Shown here: piece by piece, positions 9,601 through 21,200 of the stretch
Layout of the letters: every line of letters begins with the position of its first letter
Numbering within the stretch: the stretch's first letter is position 1
Assembly (NCBI GenBank): GCA_949358305.1
Contig: OX442316.1
Coordinates: 19,098,001 to 19,162,000 of the forward strand
Length of the DNA: 64,000 nt
Origin: Strigamia acuminata
Lineage: Eukaryota; Arthropoda; Chilopoda; Geophilomorpha; Linotaeniidae
Direction of reading: 5' to 3'
Notes under the pieces: generated by a model
Seen by the model: the letters and a program-made list of their open reading frames with translations, nothing else
The model's database searches: none
What the model was told of the DNA's origin: nothing
Translations under genes and position numbers: made by a program

Positions 9601-12600
9601 AAAATCCAAATTTTCAGTCTTGAGGAAAATCCAAACTTTTAATCTTGTGGATACGCCAAATTTTCAGTCTTGATGAAAATCCAAATTATCAGTCTAGAAG
9701 AAAATCCAAATTTTCAGTCTTGGATGAAAATCCAAATTTTCAGTCTTGAGGAAAATCCAAATTTTCAATCTTGTGGATACTCCAAATTTTCAGTCTTGAT
9801 GAAAATCCAAATTATCAGTCTAGAAGAAAATCCAAATTTTCAGTCTTGAGGAAAATCCAAATTTTCAATCTTGTGGATACTCCAAATTTTCAGTCTTGAT
9901 GAAAATCCAAATTATCAGTCTAGAAGAAAATCCAAATTTTCAGTCTTGAGGAAAATCCAAATTTTCAATCTTGTGGATACTCCAAATTTTCAGTCTTGAG
10001 GAAAATTCAAATTTTCAGTCTTGAGGAAAATCCAAATTTTCAGTCTTGATGAAAATCTAAATTTTCAGTCTTGAGGAAAATCCAAATTTTCAATCTTGTG
10101 GATACTCCAAATTGTCAGTCTTGATGAAAATCCAAATTTTCAGTCTTGAGGAAAATCCAAATTTTCAGTCTTCTGGAAACTCCAAATTTTCAATCTCATA
10201 AGGACTCCATATTTTTAGTCTTCTGGGGACTCCATATTTTTAGTCTTCTGTTGACTCCATATTTTTAGTCTTCTGGAGACTCCAAATTTTCAGTCTTGTG
10301 GAAACTCCAAATTTTTAATCTTCCAAGCACTTAAATTCCCAATCTTCAATGTTCTAAGGACTCCAAATTCCCAATCTTCAATGTTCTAAGGACTCCAAAT
10401 TCCCAATCTTCAATGTTCTAAGAATTCCAAATTCCCCATCTTCAATGTTCTAAGGACTCCAAATTCCCAATCTTCCTATGGACTTCAATTCTCCTCCAAT
10501 CTTCTAGGGTCTTCACGTTTCCAAACTTGTATGGACTCCAAATTTCCAAACTTGTATGGACTCCAAATTTCCAAACTTGTGTGGACTCCAAATTTCAAGT
10601 CTTCTAGGGAGCCCATTTCTTCTCCAATCATCTAGGGACTTCACATTTCCAAACCTGTATGGACACCAAACTTTCAGCCTTCAATGGCGCCCAAATATCA
10701 AATCTTGCGTGAACTCCAATTCTCCAATCATGTATGGAGCCCAAATGTCCAATCTTGTATGGTCTCCAACTCTCCAATCAAATTTTTAATTAATTTCTCC
10801 TTATTTTGACTGGAGCCAAATTTTTAGATCTCACGAGTCAGATAAATCCTTATTTTGAAACTTCGGTCACATTTTGATTCGTCAAATGACTGACTGTGAC
10901 TGCACGTCTTCAACGTTGGATAGAACTTTCAAAACTTTCAGAGCGTGTCAATTATTCGGGCTTCCACGTTTTCAAACTTCTAATCACTCCATATTTCGAT
11001 CGATTGGTTTTGATTTCCGTCAAAATGATTTGACTCGACTCGATTCCACATTTTATATCGCCACGAATTCATATTTTAAACCTTAGGAATCCACATTGAA
11101 TCGAATCCATATTTTAAACAGATTTTAAACAATTGCCAGTTTCGAAACTTGTTAAAATTGGAGTTGCAAAGCCTCCATATTTTTTTTCGAACTTCAAATG
11201 ACTCCAGTAAGTTTATGTTGAATCTTCGGCAAATTTTTAGGCTTCGAGTGAGTCCACATTTTTATTTGGCATTCTCATGGACCTTGATGAAACTTCAAAC
11301 GTTCCGGGATGTTGTTGAACCTTCGGGTCAACTTGATCGGTTGAATCTGCGAATCGGTCGAATTGTTTAACTTTTCAGAAAACTACTCCGGATGGATGCC
11401 ATGTGCGTTCCTTTTTATGTATTCGTCTTCTCACTCCTGCCCATGTCCTGTCCCGTCCCACACAACTGGAACGGTCAAAGGCCATCGTGTTATTTATCAT
11501 CATTATTATTTCTTCTTCTTGTTGATAAAAAAAAATGAGTGGATTAAAATTCAGGTCAGTTCCGTTATTTCCTCGTTTGCTTCGGCTTTTAATGAGGAAA
11601 TGTCAATTGATAAACGACGAATTGATTCCATTTTTCTTGAGATATTCTTAAAAATCTGCTTAAGACCCTTGAAAACAAAGCATCATTTCCACTTTACTCA
11701 TTTGCACTCGGGGCTCTCCTCTCGAGGTCCTCTTCATTCACATTTCTTTCTTTCTTTCTTTCTTTTTTTATACCCAATATTATTTAACATTACAAACTCA
11801 ACCATCGTCGTCATCGTCATCATCATCTCCGGATGCGACTTGCACGTGGTTCATGACATTAAGATACCTGGTGTCACGACGGACCGTCGTTTCCATTCGT
11901 CCGGGAGGAGAAAGCGGCGGAGGTGGCGTTCTCTTGCGTCGTGTCGCGTTCGGCGACACAGAAATGCGTTGTTTCTCGCGGACGCCTCTTCCCAGCGTTT
12001 TGCCCACTCGACTCGGAGGACTCATTTTCCTAAGCAACATTTTCTTGTTCAGCGGACTCGTGCTGCTGTTGCTGTTTCTGTGCCGGTTCGCAACGGGACT
12101 CCGCGACCGTTTCATGGGCGGCCTACGTCAAATAACAAACAATAACAAAAGTTACGCAACTTTAACTTTAACTTGTTTGCATTTTCTCATTCAATTCAAT
12201 TCCAACAGACCTCGAGGTTCTCGCGAAAGAACTTCCCGTGCTTAGGTTGCGCGATCGGTCGGGCCCGATGCGTTGCGATTGCGAAGAACGCATTCTTTGT
12301 TGCAGCTGTTGCGGGTGCGGATGTGATTGTGGGTGCGGGTGCGGGTGTGGATGTGGGTGCGGGTGCGGCGGTGGTCGCGAATGTGGATGGCGATCGGGGG
12401 ACCTCGATCGTCGAGGTGAACGCGAAAATCGACCCGCCGGTCGAGACATCTGCACGCCGATTCTCTTCTGAGGCGAGTTGAAGTTCGGTCTGCGAATGAA
12501 AACCAATTTTCTAATAGAAACAAACGGATGTGGATCGGTCGATTTCTCACCTCCGATTGGAAATCCTGTCGTTTGGCGACCGCGATCGTCGACGTGGCAT
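6647..12600 (-). CDS. THRAP3/BCLAF1-like SR-related protein (one gene across a 2.9-kb intron)
   Basis: Ten exons (12551-12600, 12211-12489, 11868-12122, 8805-8963, 8568-8732, 8289-8514, 8019-8193, 7723-7904, 7028-7654, 6647-6961) give 810 aa with all phases closing. The N terminus is Arg/Ser-rich (MPRRRSRSPND, RSPRRSRSPDR) with a His-Pro repeat. The middle is charged (RPIFDRDEI). The C terminus has SYFEHDTRGEG followed by RGRG-type repeats, resembling the YYLHDDREGEG-RGRGRG ending of BCLAF1/THRAP3, nuclear proteins in pre-mRNA processing and transcription. Family assignment rests on that motif and composition. Joining exon 3 to exon 4 uses a weak donor (GTATCT); without it exon 3 runs on to an Asp tract and a stop at 11798, so two separate genes remain possible. 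A strong GTGAGT after the stop suggests a 3'UTR intron. Confidence 0.55.
9440..10790. repeat. AT-rich tandem array, about 25-bp units with 100-bp higher-order period
   Basis: About 1.35 kb of degenerate repeats of a ~25-bp unit (for example AAATCCAAATTTTCAGTCTT plus five variable bases such as GATGA). Variant units recur in a fixed order: the variant containing CTTGTGGATA appears at about 9771, 9871 and 9971, exactly 100 bp apart (four units). From about 10330 a ~31-bp variant (AATTCCCAATCTTCAATG...) repeats four times, then looser 25-26-bp units run to about 10790. No plausible coding frame. It lies inside the long intron of the THRAP3-like gene if that gene is one unit. Confidence 0.9.
10791..11797. 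other. Intronic/intergenic stretch after the tandem array
   Basis: AT-rich sequence that still carries faint echoes of the array (ACTCCATATTT, TCCACATTTT) up to about 11280, then pyrimidine runs (TTTC)n near 11745. An open frame on the + strand crosses this area but has no recognisable domain and overlaps the minus-strand RS exon. Nothing else seen. Confidence 0.5.
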
Positions 12601-13346
12601 TTTTTCACTCTATTTTACCTACACAAAGCCGAATCTGCGATTAACCTGACGGTCCGGTTATCATGAATGAATCGACACACGATTTTTTTCCCTTCGTCGA
12701 AATGTCTGTTTTCTGTTTACTTTTTTGTGTCGTTCTGCGTTGCTGACTAGCGGAGCACACGTCTCGTTCTCGCAATTTCTCGCCGTTAGTCTCGCACTCG
12801 ATTGTTATTAGAGAAAGAAGGCGTTTAAAGGCGTGGCCTTGAAAACAAATGAAGAATAATTAGATTTTTATTATTCTTCAGAAATTTGATGGAGATAAAT
12901 ACGTGTTCGAAAGAAAAAAAAGAAAAATAAAAATCGATAAAAAAAAAATACTGTGCGGATCGAGGTGTTCTCAAAAACTCGATTCGACAAAAACAAAATA
13001 TGTGTGATTAAACTTGCCGAGTATTATTACTAATGCGTTCGCAATGTTTTTAATTAGAATGTAGAAATCAGAAATTAGATTAATCGAGATTAGTCCATGT
13101 ATGTAAAAAATGTCGCAGTTAGTGTGACTAATGGCCGCACGAGTGCGGTGATTGCAGAGCGCATGGTGCAATAAGATAACACGGGCAGAGCACATACTTT
13201 AATTGGATCTCGGTCAGCCGCAGAGCAGATGTTTGCGAGAACAAGTGGTTGGCTGTTTGTACTTGCCAAATAAGAAGAGGTGCGTATCAATCGAGGTTTT
13301 TGTCGTTGTTCTCGAATGTAATCATCAAACTTGGCGTAGTGTAAAC
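12601..13346. promoter_or_regulatory. Shared upstream region of the THRAP3-like gene and RNF217
   Basis: About 750 bp between divergent start codons at 12600 (-) and 13347 (+). It contains A-rich tracts near 12900 and no credible coding exon. An in-frame ATG for RNF217 at 13203 lies here; the region is the likely promoter for both genes. Confidence 0.45.
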
Positions 13347-15325
13347 ATGGAGCTCGTCGACGTCGACGACGACGAGAATTTTTTATCGCGGATCGATGTG
13401 TGGAGCGAGGGGGAAGATGCAGAACGAGACGAAACGGACGAAACGGACGAAACGGACGAAACGAAGCGCCCGATCCGCGTCGTTCACGTCAGCCTGTCGA
13501 AACTGCTGCTCTCGCTCGAGTCGTTCGTGTCGCGCTGCGGCAAAGGCGGCGTCGTCCAACTCGGACGAAACGACCCGCGCTCGACGCCCGAATTGTACGT
13601 CGGTTTGCGCCCGCTCCGCCCGCGATCGACCGAGATGGAGGAGTCGGCGAATCCACTTCGCCGTCAGCAGCAGCAGCAGCAGCAATACCAGCAATACCAG
13701 CAATACCAGCACCAGCATCATGAGCGGGCGGCGAGGGGCAACGGCGAGAGAAGGCCGCGATTGGATTTGGCGGCGCTCACTCCCGACGAATTCATTCTGC
13801 GGGAATTGGCGGACATTCGACGTCTCCTGTTGCAGCGTTTTCTTAACCAGGGGGGCAACTTTTACTACCTCGAACCGAACGACGAGATTCTGGACATTCT
13901 GGGCGTGCTGTCCAGCGGGGACGAGACGGAGCTGGGCGAGGCGCCGCCGCACTACCCGGTCGGCGCCTGGGACTGGACCGAGTGTCAAGTGTGCCTGGAG
14001 TCGCGATGGCTGTACCGACGCGCGTGCTGCAGCTTCCCCGCGTGCGGCGAGTGCCTCGGCCGCTACTTCGCGTCCAAGGTGACGGAGGGAATTGTGAAGA
14101 TCGAGTGCTGCAACCCGACGTGCCACTCGTTCGTGCACCGCGACGAGGTGTCCGCGCGACTCGAGCCGGCCGCCAAGGACAAGTTCCACCACTTTCTGGC
14201 GATGGCGAACCAGGACCCATTGTGCAAAACGTGTCCCCGATGCAACCATCCGCTCAAAGTGGGCAAATTGTCGGGCATGAAAAACACGAACAAAAAACCG
14301 GAGCGCAGCAGGTGAGAGAGAATTAACTGAGAGAGAGAGAGAGAGAGAGAAGAAACTTTTTTATTCAGCGAGCGAGCGAATATTTTTAGATACAATTCGG
14401 CCCTGGCTATTATTATGGGACCAATTCGTCCTGGAATGCGTCCATTTTTGTTGGATTTAATTCTTAATTATTCTTAATTTTCTTCTTAATTTTCTTCTTA
14501 ATTTTCTTCTTAATTTTCTTCTTAATTCTCTACAGACTCGTGTGCAGCGAGTGTCAACTCATCTGGTGCTTCGCCTGCCACTGTCCCTGGCATAACGGAT
14601 TCACGTGCAAACAGTTTCGCAAAGGTGATCAACTTTTGAAAAGTTGGGCGCAAGAATTACACCACGGACAACGGAATGCCCAACGCTGCCCCAAATGCAA
14701 GGTACTGTATCTATGGTGCATGTCGATTTTAATGGGTTACTGGGTCAGTCTGTCATGTCAGCCAGACTCCGACAGCTTGACCTTGTCCGCTCGTCTACTC
14801 ATTCCAGATATTCATCCAGAGAACTTCCGGCTGCGACCACATGCATTGTTCTCGGTGTAAAACCGATTTCTGCTACCGGTGCGGGGACCAACTGCGAAAA
14901 CTCAAGTTCTTCGGCGACCACTACAGCAAGTTGAGCATATTCGGCTGCAAGTTCCGCTACAAGGCGGACAAGCCGATGCAGAGGAGATTCATACGAGGCA
15001 GTGTGTTCGGTACTCAATAATTTAATTTAATTTAATTTAATTTAATTTCATCAATTAATTAATTAATTAAATCTAATTAGGAGGAAAATTGATCGCGGCA
15101 CCCGTGATCGGAGTTTTGGGCGCTTGTGCCGGCGTGGTCGCCATGGGTTTGGGGCTGTTCGCTCTGCCCGTGTACGGTGGAATCAAAATATATCGCCATT
15201 ACGAATCGAAACAGCGATCGACTTGCTCGCCGCCACCTCCACCACCGCCACCGCCGAGAGAGAACAGTTGTTACGAATTGCCGCAACACGTTCCGACCAC
15301 TACCACCAGAGTCTACCTCGTTTGA
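13347..15325 (+). CDS. RNF217: RNF217-type RBR E3 ubiquitin ligase, membrane-anchored
   Basis: Four exons (13347-14311, 14536-14701, 14808-15009, 15081-15325) give 525 aa. A long disordered N terminus carries a DET repeat (from a 9-bp DNA repeat) and a QQQ/QQY tract. The RBR module follows: RING1 (CQVCLESRWLYRRACC...CGECL), IBR (CPRCNHPLK...VCSECQLIWCFACHCPWH) and RING2 (CPKCKIFIQRTSGCDHMHC), where the Cys of the GCDHMHC segment is the expected ubiquitin-accepting residue. A single hydrophobic segment (LIAAPVIGVLGACAGVVAMG...) sits near the C terminus, as in vertebrate RNF217. ATG 13347 was preferred to the in-frame ATG at 13203 because it has an AAACATGG context and begins the conserved acidic segment. 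Confidence 0.95.
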
Positions 15326-16106
15326 TTATTATCGAATTTTATTTTTTTAATATTTATTTTAAAATTCTCCAACTATATAGAATCGATTTCAAATTGTAGT
15401 TGTATTGTAGCAGCGCAAGCATTATTATTATTATTATTATGTTATATTATTATTATATTATATTATATTATAATGTATATATCGTTATTTTGATATTCTC
15501 TGTAATTAAGAAAATAATGTGGTTTTAAAATCTATTTTGTACAAATGCTTTTATTGTAGATAAATAATAATAAAAAAAAGAAAGAAGATATCTTTAGAAA
15601 GGGAGTGAAAAAAGTGGCTCGCCGTAACTAGGTCTGACACATGGCGCCAGAGTGGAATTGATGGGCGATGCGATGCGAGCGCGCATGCGCGGTTGCCAAT
15701 ATCCACGTGATGTAGCTTTTGGTTTCATTTCGGTCGTGATAATACATTAGATATTTAGTCGCGGGACGCACCAACGACTGTACAATAACAAGTTTTGTTA
15801 TTTTTAAACGATTTTTTTTTTTAGTTTTTGGTTCAGTTTTGCACAAACAACGAGAGATCTTTGTACTCGCGGCGCCACTTGACGGCCTTGATTGGATGTG
15901 CGAATCCAATGTCAAGCAACGAGCGCGGATACGGTGGAGCTGGTGGATGTGCATCTAGTATTTTCTGCGTAGGATTACACGACCGGCCGAGTTGACATTG
16001 GCGTGAGGAGGCGGGCGAACGAGATTGACCAAATTAGACGGATGTCAACAGCTGTTTGTTTCCATTTGAGGAAATTGTTGTCGCGCGATACGATCGTGAT
16101 TGCACA
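15326..16106. other. RNF217 3' region and IRS upstream region
   Basis: Contains TTA/TAT microsatellite sequence (about 15420-15480), AATAAT runs that may supply poly(A) signals for RNF217, and about 450 bp of moderately GC-rich sequence before the IRS start codon that probably holds the IRS promoter and 5'UTR. A minus-strand open frame at 15628-15954 has no recognisable features. Confidence 0.4.
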
Positions 16107-16123
16107 ATGTCGTCGGCTGCGAC

Positions 16124-16165
<42 letters not shown>

Positions 16166-19100
16166 ACAACATCAACAGCGGCAGCGGCAGCAGAACGATG
16201 ATGAAATCATTGGAGTTGACGGTTCTCCTTCGTCCGTGCGCAAGATCGGTTATTTGCGTAAACTAAAGGTAATCTATTGATATTCGCCAAAACCGCGCTC
16301 GAGTCGGACACTTTATTTACCACTCATTTACAATTGATATTACTAAATCGTGACTTCCTCGTTGGGGACGTGTCGCGGCTATTGAACGACATAATTAGCT
16401 CGATCTGGATTTGGATGTCACCGAATAAAACTACTTCAACTTTGAACTTTAACGCTAAAGCGAACCGTGTTGTTATCTTGTTTTGCTCATGTTTGTCGCG
16501 GATATCGATTTTTTTTCTCTTTCTCTTTCCCTCCCTCGCTCTTTCTCTATTTCTCTTTCTCTTTCTCTCTCTCATTCTTTCTCTCTGTCTTTCGCTCTTG
16601 CGCACCTGCTTGTTTACAGGAACTTTGGATCAGTTGAAGATGATCTTTTTATTTTTATTTATTTTTTTAATTCTTAATTTTTAATTATTTTTTTTTTGCT
16701 TCGGTGTGGGTATGTCTGGTGCGTGTGTTTCTCCTGTAGGGATGGTTCGATGACGAGCGATCAGCATTTCACGTGTGGAATTTGAAGCGCGTCGTCTGCG
16801 AGCGAGTGAGATGTCAACCGTCCGGCTGCAGGTGCAGGCAGAGAAGATTCTTGTTGCGCTTTTTGTTTCCCTTGGAGTCGGAGCAGGTGAAAACAACAAT
16901 TTAAAACAAACAATGGCCTCTTCTTCTCTTCTTTATATTTGTTATGATTTATTTTCGTCATTTTCTTCATTATGATTATGATTATTATTATTATTTCATT
17001 TATTTCATTTTCCTGTCAAGTGATATGAACGAGTCGTGTAATTTCTGCTTGCTTATCATTCTTGTATTTTTTTTCTCTTTAAATTCGAAGTTGGGTTGTT
17101 GTTGTTGTTGTCGTCGTGATTTGGCAACGCGGCTAACCGTCGTTGATCGTGAAAGTTTTTAATTTTTTTTTAATTTTTTAATTTTTTTTTTATTACGGTA
17201 ATTAATTTGTTTGTTTCATTTTATTTCCAGACGATGAAAAAGAAATTTTTCGTTCTCCGAAGTGAAAGTGCGACGTCTCCTGCCTGTTTGGAGTATTACG
17301 AGAACGAGAAGAAATGGAAGTCTGGCGCACAACCAAAACGGTTAATTTAAAAAAATCAAAAATCAAAAAACATCAAGCGCTATTTGTCTTTTAGAATTGT
17401 TGAAAAATTGTTTAACAATTATTTATTTATTTATTTATTTGTTTCAATGTGCAGGAGCATTGTGTTAAAGACGTGTTTCAATATCAATCGTAAATTGGAC
17501 GTGAAACAAAAACACGCTCTGGCGCTTTATACCAAAGACGACTGCTTCACCGTCATTTTGGACAGCGAAGAAGAATTGGAATCGTGGCTGGGTTCGTTGT
17601 TGGCGTTGCAGCAGGGCGACGAGGACGTTGCCAACGACCATCCGCCCAAACCGGCGTTTGGTAAGTAATGATAATGAAATGACGATTGAGGACGAGTCAT
17701 AAATTTGAGTTTTAAACACAACCGATTTTGATTAGAACACATTTGGCAAGTGAATGTGCGAAACAAGGGGCTGGCGAGCAGCAAAAACATCTTGGGAACC
17801 TACCACTTGTGCCTCACCTCGCAAACGCTGTCGCTGGTCAAACAGAACACGAATACGCCGCAACTCATCGAGTTTGCCGTCAGTACAATTAATTTGTTTT
17901 TGTTTTTGTTTTTGTTTTTGTTTTTATTTTTTATAATTGATATTTCACAGTTGATGAGCATCAGACGGTGCGGTCATTCGTATTGTTTCTTCTTCATGGA
18001 ACTCGGACGATCGGCCGTCACCGGATCCGGCGAGCTGTGGATGCAAACGGAAGACATCGTCATCGCACAAAACATGCACGAGACCATTTTAAAGTAATGG
18101 GAGAAACGAAAGAGATAAAGTTGAATTGAGTTTATTCAATTGTCAATTGCAGTGCCATGCGTTCCTGTTCGAAAGAGGAAGTTGCACCGCGGCAGCGTTC
18201 TAGGAGTTCGTCCACAACCAACGAATCTTCGAAACCGATTAATGTGCACCAAAGGCGCGCGGCCACCGTGCTGCCACCGGTCAGCATCGCCACCTCGCCG
18301 ACCAAACGTGAACGCGCCGACAGTGTTCCTTCGCGTCCTAGAACCATAAGCGACGGACCTTTGAACAGTGCCGGCAGGTAAGTGAATTAAAGAAATAAAG
18401 AATTGAATTAAAATTGATGCGGTTGTCTGTTCAGGAAATCGCAACCGTGGAATTTCGACGTGCAAAGGCCGCACAGCCTGTACGCGCCCACGTCGTCCTA
18501 TTCGCCGCCCGTCGATGTACTCTTGCCCAGGTACGGTACACTACACACAAAAATGTAAACGTTCGTCTTTTATTTACATTTTTGTTTGTTCTTTAATTTA
18601 GTCCGAATTCGCTCCGACGCGCGACCGACAACGGAGTACGGGGAGGCAGTTTGGCGTCGATCGACGATCAATTGGATTACAAGCACTGGTTGTCGTCGCC
18701 CGACAATTCGCACGTGCAAAAGTCGTCCATAACGGAAGAGTGTGGTTCGTGCGAGGATTATTTGCCGATGACGCCGACCGACGGCGAGTCGAAGCGCGCG
18801 GGCAGACAACATCGTATTTCTTCGATCAAATCGATCGGAGGAGGAAAGAAAAACGATTACATGGACATGACGCCGTCCATCACCAATTCTCCCTCAGAAT
18901 CAGGTAAATAGATAAATAAATAAAGATAAATAGCGGAAATTACAATGTTTATTACGATGTCTTTGCGTTTTTCAGAAGGCGGATACATGGCGATGAGTCC
19001 CGTGGGTTCGTTTCTGGCCGACGCGACTTCGGTCAAGTCGCTCACACCGGTCAAAACTCAATCTCCGAGAACGGGGGAAGCCACGAACGGGTGAGTTAGT

Positions 19101-20273
19101 TTGTTTGTTTGTTTGTTTGTTTGTTTGTTTCTTATTTTGCTCTTATTTCGCTTCATTTGTTTTAGTTACGTTCCCATGGCGCCATTCGGTTCGAGTTTGA
19201 ACAAAAGTGGTGGCGACGACAACGCCTATTTGGACATGTCGTCGAGCTCGACGCCGGTCAAGTCGGGGACGCCGGCCGAAGACATTCGGTTCTCGGAGTT
19301 CCAGTTGGATAAAGTGCGCTCCTATTTCGCCGCCAACGAGATCGACGAAGAGAAATTGGTGCGCGCGTACTCGGTGGGCAGCAAACCGCAAGCGTCGCGC
19401 CAGAGCACCGCGGCGGCTGCGGCGGCGGCGACGGTGGCCGTCACTCCCGACGCCGACTCCTCCTCTTCCTCCTCCCGGGTTCGCGCCTTCTCCGTGGGAA
19501 GCAAAGCCGGATTGCAGTACGCGGCGCGCGGCGGCTACGACGGGAACAAGAAGAGTTTCAGCGCCCCGCTCTTGAGCGGGTCGTCGGCGGCCGGGATCGC
19601 CAAGAGTCAGAACGAGGATCTGATGGAGCTGGACTTTGCCAAAAGTGCAAATCGCCCGTCTTCCGATTCGCACGCGAAAGGCGCGTTCCGGTCGCGCTCG
19701 AGCGTGCGGTCGGCGTCGGGACGAGCCGGCAAATCGGACCTGCTGCAGGTGATAGGAGAAATTTCTAATCCGACATCGAGTGTGGTCGAAAATAATTATT
19801 CCGAGTTGAGTGCGTGCCGGCAGAGCGTTTCGGGCGAATATGTAAACATTGACTTGGAGAAGGTTCGCGCCGAGCGCAAAACAAACTGTTCGACGTCCGA
19901 GTCGCACGAATACGCCAATCTGCAGCTGGGACTCCAATGCCGCGACAAAGGCGAATCGCCCTACGAGAACGTTTCGTACGGCCCTGCACCGGCCACTGCA
20001 CCAGCAACGGCCCAGGCTGCTTCGTCGCGCCCGTCTTCCGTCAGCAGCGACAAAGAACTCAACTACGCGTCTCTCGATTTGGGAGGCAGGCGCGCGGCAG
20101 CTGCTGCCGCCATTGAGGAGACGAAAGTGACGCCGCCTCATTCGCCCTCGTCAGTCCGAACGGGCGGCGACGAGTTGGAACGATTGTCGTACGCGAGAAT
20201 CGATTTCAAAAAATCGGAAGGACTTTGCCGCACGTCGCACGGGGTTCGAAAAATTCGCCAAGAGACCACATAG
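16107..20273 (+). CDS. IRS: Insulin receptor substrate (chico/IRS)
   Basis: Ten exons (16107-16268, 17231-17340, 17455-17660, 17736-17878, 17951-18093, 18153-18377, 18435-18530, 18602-18903, 18976-19090, 19166-20273) give 869 aa. After an N-terminal poly-Gln run comes a PH domain (VRKIGYLRKLK, KKKFFVLRSES, LEYYENEKKWKSG, SCFNIN-like TCFNIN), then a PTB domain (HIWQVNVRNKGL, GTYHLCLTSQTL, MSIRRCGHSYCFFFMELG). The tail holds PI3K-type YXXM sites (YLPM, YMDM, YMAM, YVPM) and later GEYVNIDL, like the GEYVNIEF of IRS1, plus YANL, YENV, YASL and YARI. The protein relays insulin/IGF receptor signals to PI3K and Grb2/SHP2. The first intron (about 960 bp) is the longest. Confidence 0.96.
16126..16185 (+). 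repeat. CAG/CAA repeat encoding poly-Gln in IRS
   Basis: A CAG-dominated run interrupted by CAA and a few CAT/CGG codons. It encodes about 15 consecutive Gln and then mixed Gln/His/Arg, immediately before the IRS PH domain. Confidence 0.85.
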
Positions 20274-21094
20274 TTTCTAATAGTTTGATATAAATGATTA
20301 ATTAATTAATTAATTAATTAATTAATTAATTAATTAATTAATCGTTACACACTTGAATTAATTAAGTTATGAAAATGTTTTTCGTTTGCTCAACAAAGTG
20401 GAATTTAATTTCGTATAATAATTTGCTGGAAAGGTTTTTGTATTTGTTCTAACCTGCAGTGCCGTTCATTAAAATGTCTCGTTGCAAATTTTTCTCTTTC
20501 TCTTTTTTTTCTTTCTTTCTTTCTTTTTTTTCCGGATACAAGGAACTTGCATTAGTGCCCGGATCCTATTTGCATACGGCGCTGATCTCGTTGCACAGGT
20601 GGCAACTGGCAAGTGACGTCGCAGGGGTCCAGTTGATACTCTTGTTGATTTTTTTTCGAATTTTTTTTTGAAGGTTTAGCTGATCGAATTTCACCACACG
20701 AGCGTGAGTATTATTAGTAAAATGTCGTTATCTATGGGTGGAAATACCGAGTTGCGACGTGTCATTGACTCGAGATGGTCAAGGCCTTCGGGGCCGAAAA
20801 CGTGCATGAATTAGACTAGAAAAATGGAATTAAATTGAAGGAAGCGAGCAAAATAGAAATGGTGGCCCGAGCCGAACGTACGAGATAGATGGTTCGTTCG
20901 GAAGAGTAGGAAGCGAATTTTGTAATGACCTTAGTTCACCCCATTAGTTGGATGCTACACGACAGAACACAACACGTGCGGTTGTTTTAATTAATGCCAT
21001 GGTCGTCGGGCTGCCGTCCGCAGACCTTGACGCCCCGGCGAAAACTGGAATAAGGAAGTAACCTTGAAACCCCGAGCTCGAGACTCGACTTACC
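20274..21094. other. IRS 3' region and spacer before eclosion hormone 1
   Basis: Begins with a (TAAT)n microsatellite (about 20296-20342), then T/C-rich stretches (CTTT runs near 20510-20530). From about 20700 the sequence is of balanced composition and leads to the TATA box of the eclosion hormone gene; it may hold upstream regulatory sites. No coding exon seen. Confidence 0.4.
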
Positions 21095-21104
21095 TATATA
21101 TAAG
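21095..21104 (+). promoter_or_regulatory. TATA box of eclosion hormone gene 1
   Basis: TATATATAAG lies about 105 bp before the start codon. A TAGTCACTC sequence about 30 bp downstream (near 21127-21135) fits an initiator. A CAG just before the ATG suggests a possible 5'UTR intron. Confidence 0.6.
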
Positions 21105-21200
21105 ATACTCGTACATCAAATAGATTAGTCACTCGAGCACTAGTGATTCTTGTCGTTGTCGTGCCAATCTCAAGTTGCAGTAATTCGTTCGTCATTGCAG

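Noticed and set aside
9440-10790. Regularly spaced repeats that could suggest a CRISPR array
   Set aside because: Repeats are directly adjacent and degenerate, there are no unique spacers and no cas genes, and all flanking genes are intron-bearing animal genes. It is a tandem satellite-like array.
11363-12145. 260-codon plus-strand open frame
   Set aside because: Its second half is antisense to the RS-rich exons of the THRAP3-like gene, its first half is low-complexity, and no domain is recognisable.
12971-13290. Minus-strand open frames before RNF217
   Set aside because: Short, AT-rich, no similarity, and located in the presumed divergent promoter.
13203-13346. Upstream in-frame ATG giving a longer RNF217
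   Set aside because: The extra 48 residues show no family similarity and the ATG at 13347 has a better context; kept only as an alternative.
13383-14249. 288-codon minus-strand open frame
   Set aside because: Antisense to the first RNF217 exon; poly-Leu and Phe-Val repeats are shadows of the CAG and GACGAAACG repeats.
15628-15954. 108-codon minus-strand open frame between RNF217 and IRS
   Set aside because: No domain, no splice context and unbalanced composition; more likely IRS promoter sequence.
19143-20141. 332-codon minus-strand open frame
   Set aside because: It is the exact antisense of the large IRS tail exon; long antisense frames are expected from GC-rich, biased codons.
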